The notes beneath the pieces are model-generated. The model was not told the origin of the DNA and searched no databases. It worked only from the letters and a program-made list of their open reading frames with translations. A DNA stretch of 7,650 nucleotides from an uncultured Lachnospiraceae bacterium (GTDB taxonomy: Bacteria; Bacillota; Clostridia; Lachnospirales; Lachnospiraceae): contig CAJOQS010000154.1 in NCBI GenBank assembly GCA_905236925.1, positions 1 through 7,650 on the forward strand, in the 5' to 3' direction. The translations under genes were made by a program, and so were the position numbers. The stretch's first letter is position 1. Every line of letters starts with the position of its first letter. Positions 6,709-7,650 of this stretch are shown one piece after another.

Positions 6709-7650
6709 TCAATCTAACTGTAGCTCATAATCGATCAAAGTCATTTTTTCGTTGACGGGCTTTTCTTCCCCTACTCTTACAAACCCGCATTTCTCGTACA
6801 GATGGCAGTTTCTTCCCTCCTGCAGGATCGTCTCAAGCTTCCACGTTTTGACTTCCGGGTACAGTTTAAAAGCCTTCTGTATCGCGGCGTAGCCTATTCC
6901 GCGATTCCAGAACTTGGGATGTATGAATATCGGGCTGATGAACGAAACCTTTTTTTCATCCGGATCGTTGTGCCCGAGATTGATCGCTCCCACTCTGGCG
7001 CCGTCCATGACGATAAAATAATATTTTCTGTTCGGGCGGGCCGCTCTTGCCTTGATGCGTTCGAGAGGTTCGATCGCAGGCGATCCCTCATCATGGTATT
7101 TCTCATACAGAGGCATGAAGCTCTCCACCTGCATCTCGTGCAGCATCGGCAGCTCATCCTCCGCTACTTCTTCGAGCCTGACGCGGTTCAGCATTGCGGT
7201 ACTGCTCTTATCCGGCAGCGCAAAGCGCTCCTTAATCATGCGTGCCACTACATCGGGCTCAAGATTCGTATTATCGATCTTAATGTAGTTCTCAAAGGGG
7301 ATCTCGCCTTTGTTACTTACCGTGCGGTATTTGGTTTCCTCCCTGATCATCCTTTCCTCGGAGATCGCCAGATCGCGCTTTGAAGCCTTGTTGCGAAGCC
7401 TGTTCTCGGTCTTGTTCCTCTCAAGCCTTACGGCCCGGTCAGCCACGAGTTCCACGTAATAGACCTTACCTCCGGTTGCCTCAAACTTATCGGTTACACT
7501 CTTCATATAGTCCCAGTCGGACTGCATATCAAAAGCCCACATGATAGTAAATATCATGCCCCGGTAATCGGTCTTCAGGAACGCGTCAAAGATATCTTCG
7601 CGAAGCTTTGACACCACGGAACCGTCAAAGCGTCCGAATATCTCGATAAC
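6709..7650 (-). CDS. P-loop kinase-like domain fused to GNAT acetyltransferase, N-terminus cut by the window edge
   Basis: The frame is open through the right edge, so the true start and the expected Walker A loop lie outside. GTG at 7617 is internal and has no ribosome site. 313 residues are visible. Residues 1-145 match the C-terminal part of small AAA_33/shikimate-kinase-like P-loop proteins: the MIFTIMWAFD strand, the VYYVELVAD strand, an Arg/Lys-rich lid (RLERNKTENRLRNK, about 75-88), and a closing YIKIDNTNLEPDVVARMI segment. Residues about 150-313 form a GNAT domain: FISPIFIHPKFWNRGIGYAA carries the acetyl-CoA loop (NRGIG, about 249-253), followed by LETILQEGRNCHLYEKCGF, typical of the second half of the fold. 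Both halves resemble proteins I recall as separate, so this is a fusion of phosphotransferase-like and acetyltransferase domains. Substrates are unknown. It is cytoplasmic and the first visible gene of the leftward set. Confidence 0.88.
   Translation of the reverse strand, partial: VIEIFGRFDGSVVSKLREDIFDAFLKTDYRGMIFTIMWAFDMQSDWDYMKSVTDKFEATGGKVYYVELVADRAVRLERNKTENRLRNKASKRDLAISEERMIREETKYRTVSNKGEIPFENYIKIDNTNLEPDVVARMIKERFALPDKSSTAMLNRVRLEEVAEDELPMLHEMQVESFMPLYEKYHDEGSPAIEPLERIKARAARPNRKYYFIVMDGARVGAINLGHNDPDEKKVSFISPIFIHPKFWNRGIGYAAIQKAFKLYPEVKTWKLETILQEGRNCHLYEKCGFVRVGEEKPVNEKMTLIDYELQLD

Noticed and set aside
6659..6709. 16-codon minus-strand frame filling the gap between kinase-GNAT and aldolase, with TGATG and ATGA overlaps at its ends and a GGAGG inside
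   Set aside because: Too short and too polar to support as a gene; the overlaps are short enough to arise by chance. The GGAGG at 6698-6702 has no start codon at a useful distance.
6802..7383. 193-codon open frame on the plus strand
   Set aside because: Antisense to the kinase-GNAT fusion; no recognisable domain and no convincing start site.
7615..7617. GTG as the start of the kinase-GNAT protein
   Set aside because: The same frame stays open through the right edge, there is no ribosome site, and starting here would delete the P-loop half of the kinase-like domain.

Overview
The window looks like an ordinary chromosomal stretch of a clostridial Firmicute. GC content is intermediate, AGG/AGA arginine and ATA isoleucine codons are common, and ribosome binding sites are strong AGGAGG-type. 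The protein families also resemble Lachnospiraceae (Butyrivibrio/Roseburia-like) versions, but that genus-level guess rests on recalled family resemblance, not a search. Every supported gene lies on the minus strand, so the region reads from right (7650) to left (1). I see no tRNA, rRNA, CRISPR array, insertion sequence, integrase or phage gene.

Region A (7650 to about 1850) is a co-directional set that is probably one transcription unit or a few overlapping ones. In transcription order it holds: (1) a 5'-truncated fusion of a P-loop kinase-like domain and a GNAT acetyltransferase; (2) an L-threonine aldolase-family PLP enzyme; (3, 4) an ABC exporter pair, ATPase and six-helix permease, coupled by a TGATG overlap; (5) a Gfo/Idh/MocA oxidoreductase; (6) a fusion of a GNAT acetyltransferase and a Nudix hydrolase; (7) a possible 23-residue mini-protein that starts directly at the stop codon of the fusion. 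The set ends at a near-perfect 20-bp hairpin followed by a T tract, a convincing intrinsic terminator.

Region B (about 1852 to 1) begins with a good sigma-A-type promoter whose -35 box abuts the T tract of that terminator. It drives a large CbxX/CfxQ-type AAA+ ATPase. Its last part lies beyond the left edge, but 591 residues are visible: a helical N-terminal region, a segment that looks like a degenerate AAA module, and a complete catalytic AAA core.

The most distinctive feature is the pair of acetyltransferase fusions (kinase-GNAT and GNAT-Nudix) in one strand set with an exporter and two metabolic enzymes. Kinase, acetyltransferase, Nudix and exporter functions together could suggest modification and removal of small molecules, but no substrate can be read from the sequence, and the set may simply be loosely assembled housekeeping genes. 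I did not find a clear-cut novel system such as a defence island, secretion locus or biosynthetic cluster.
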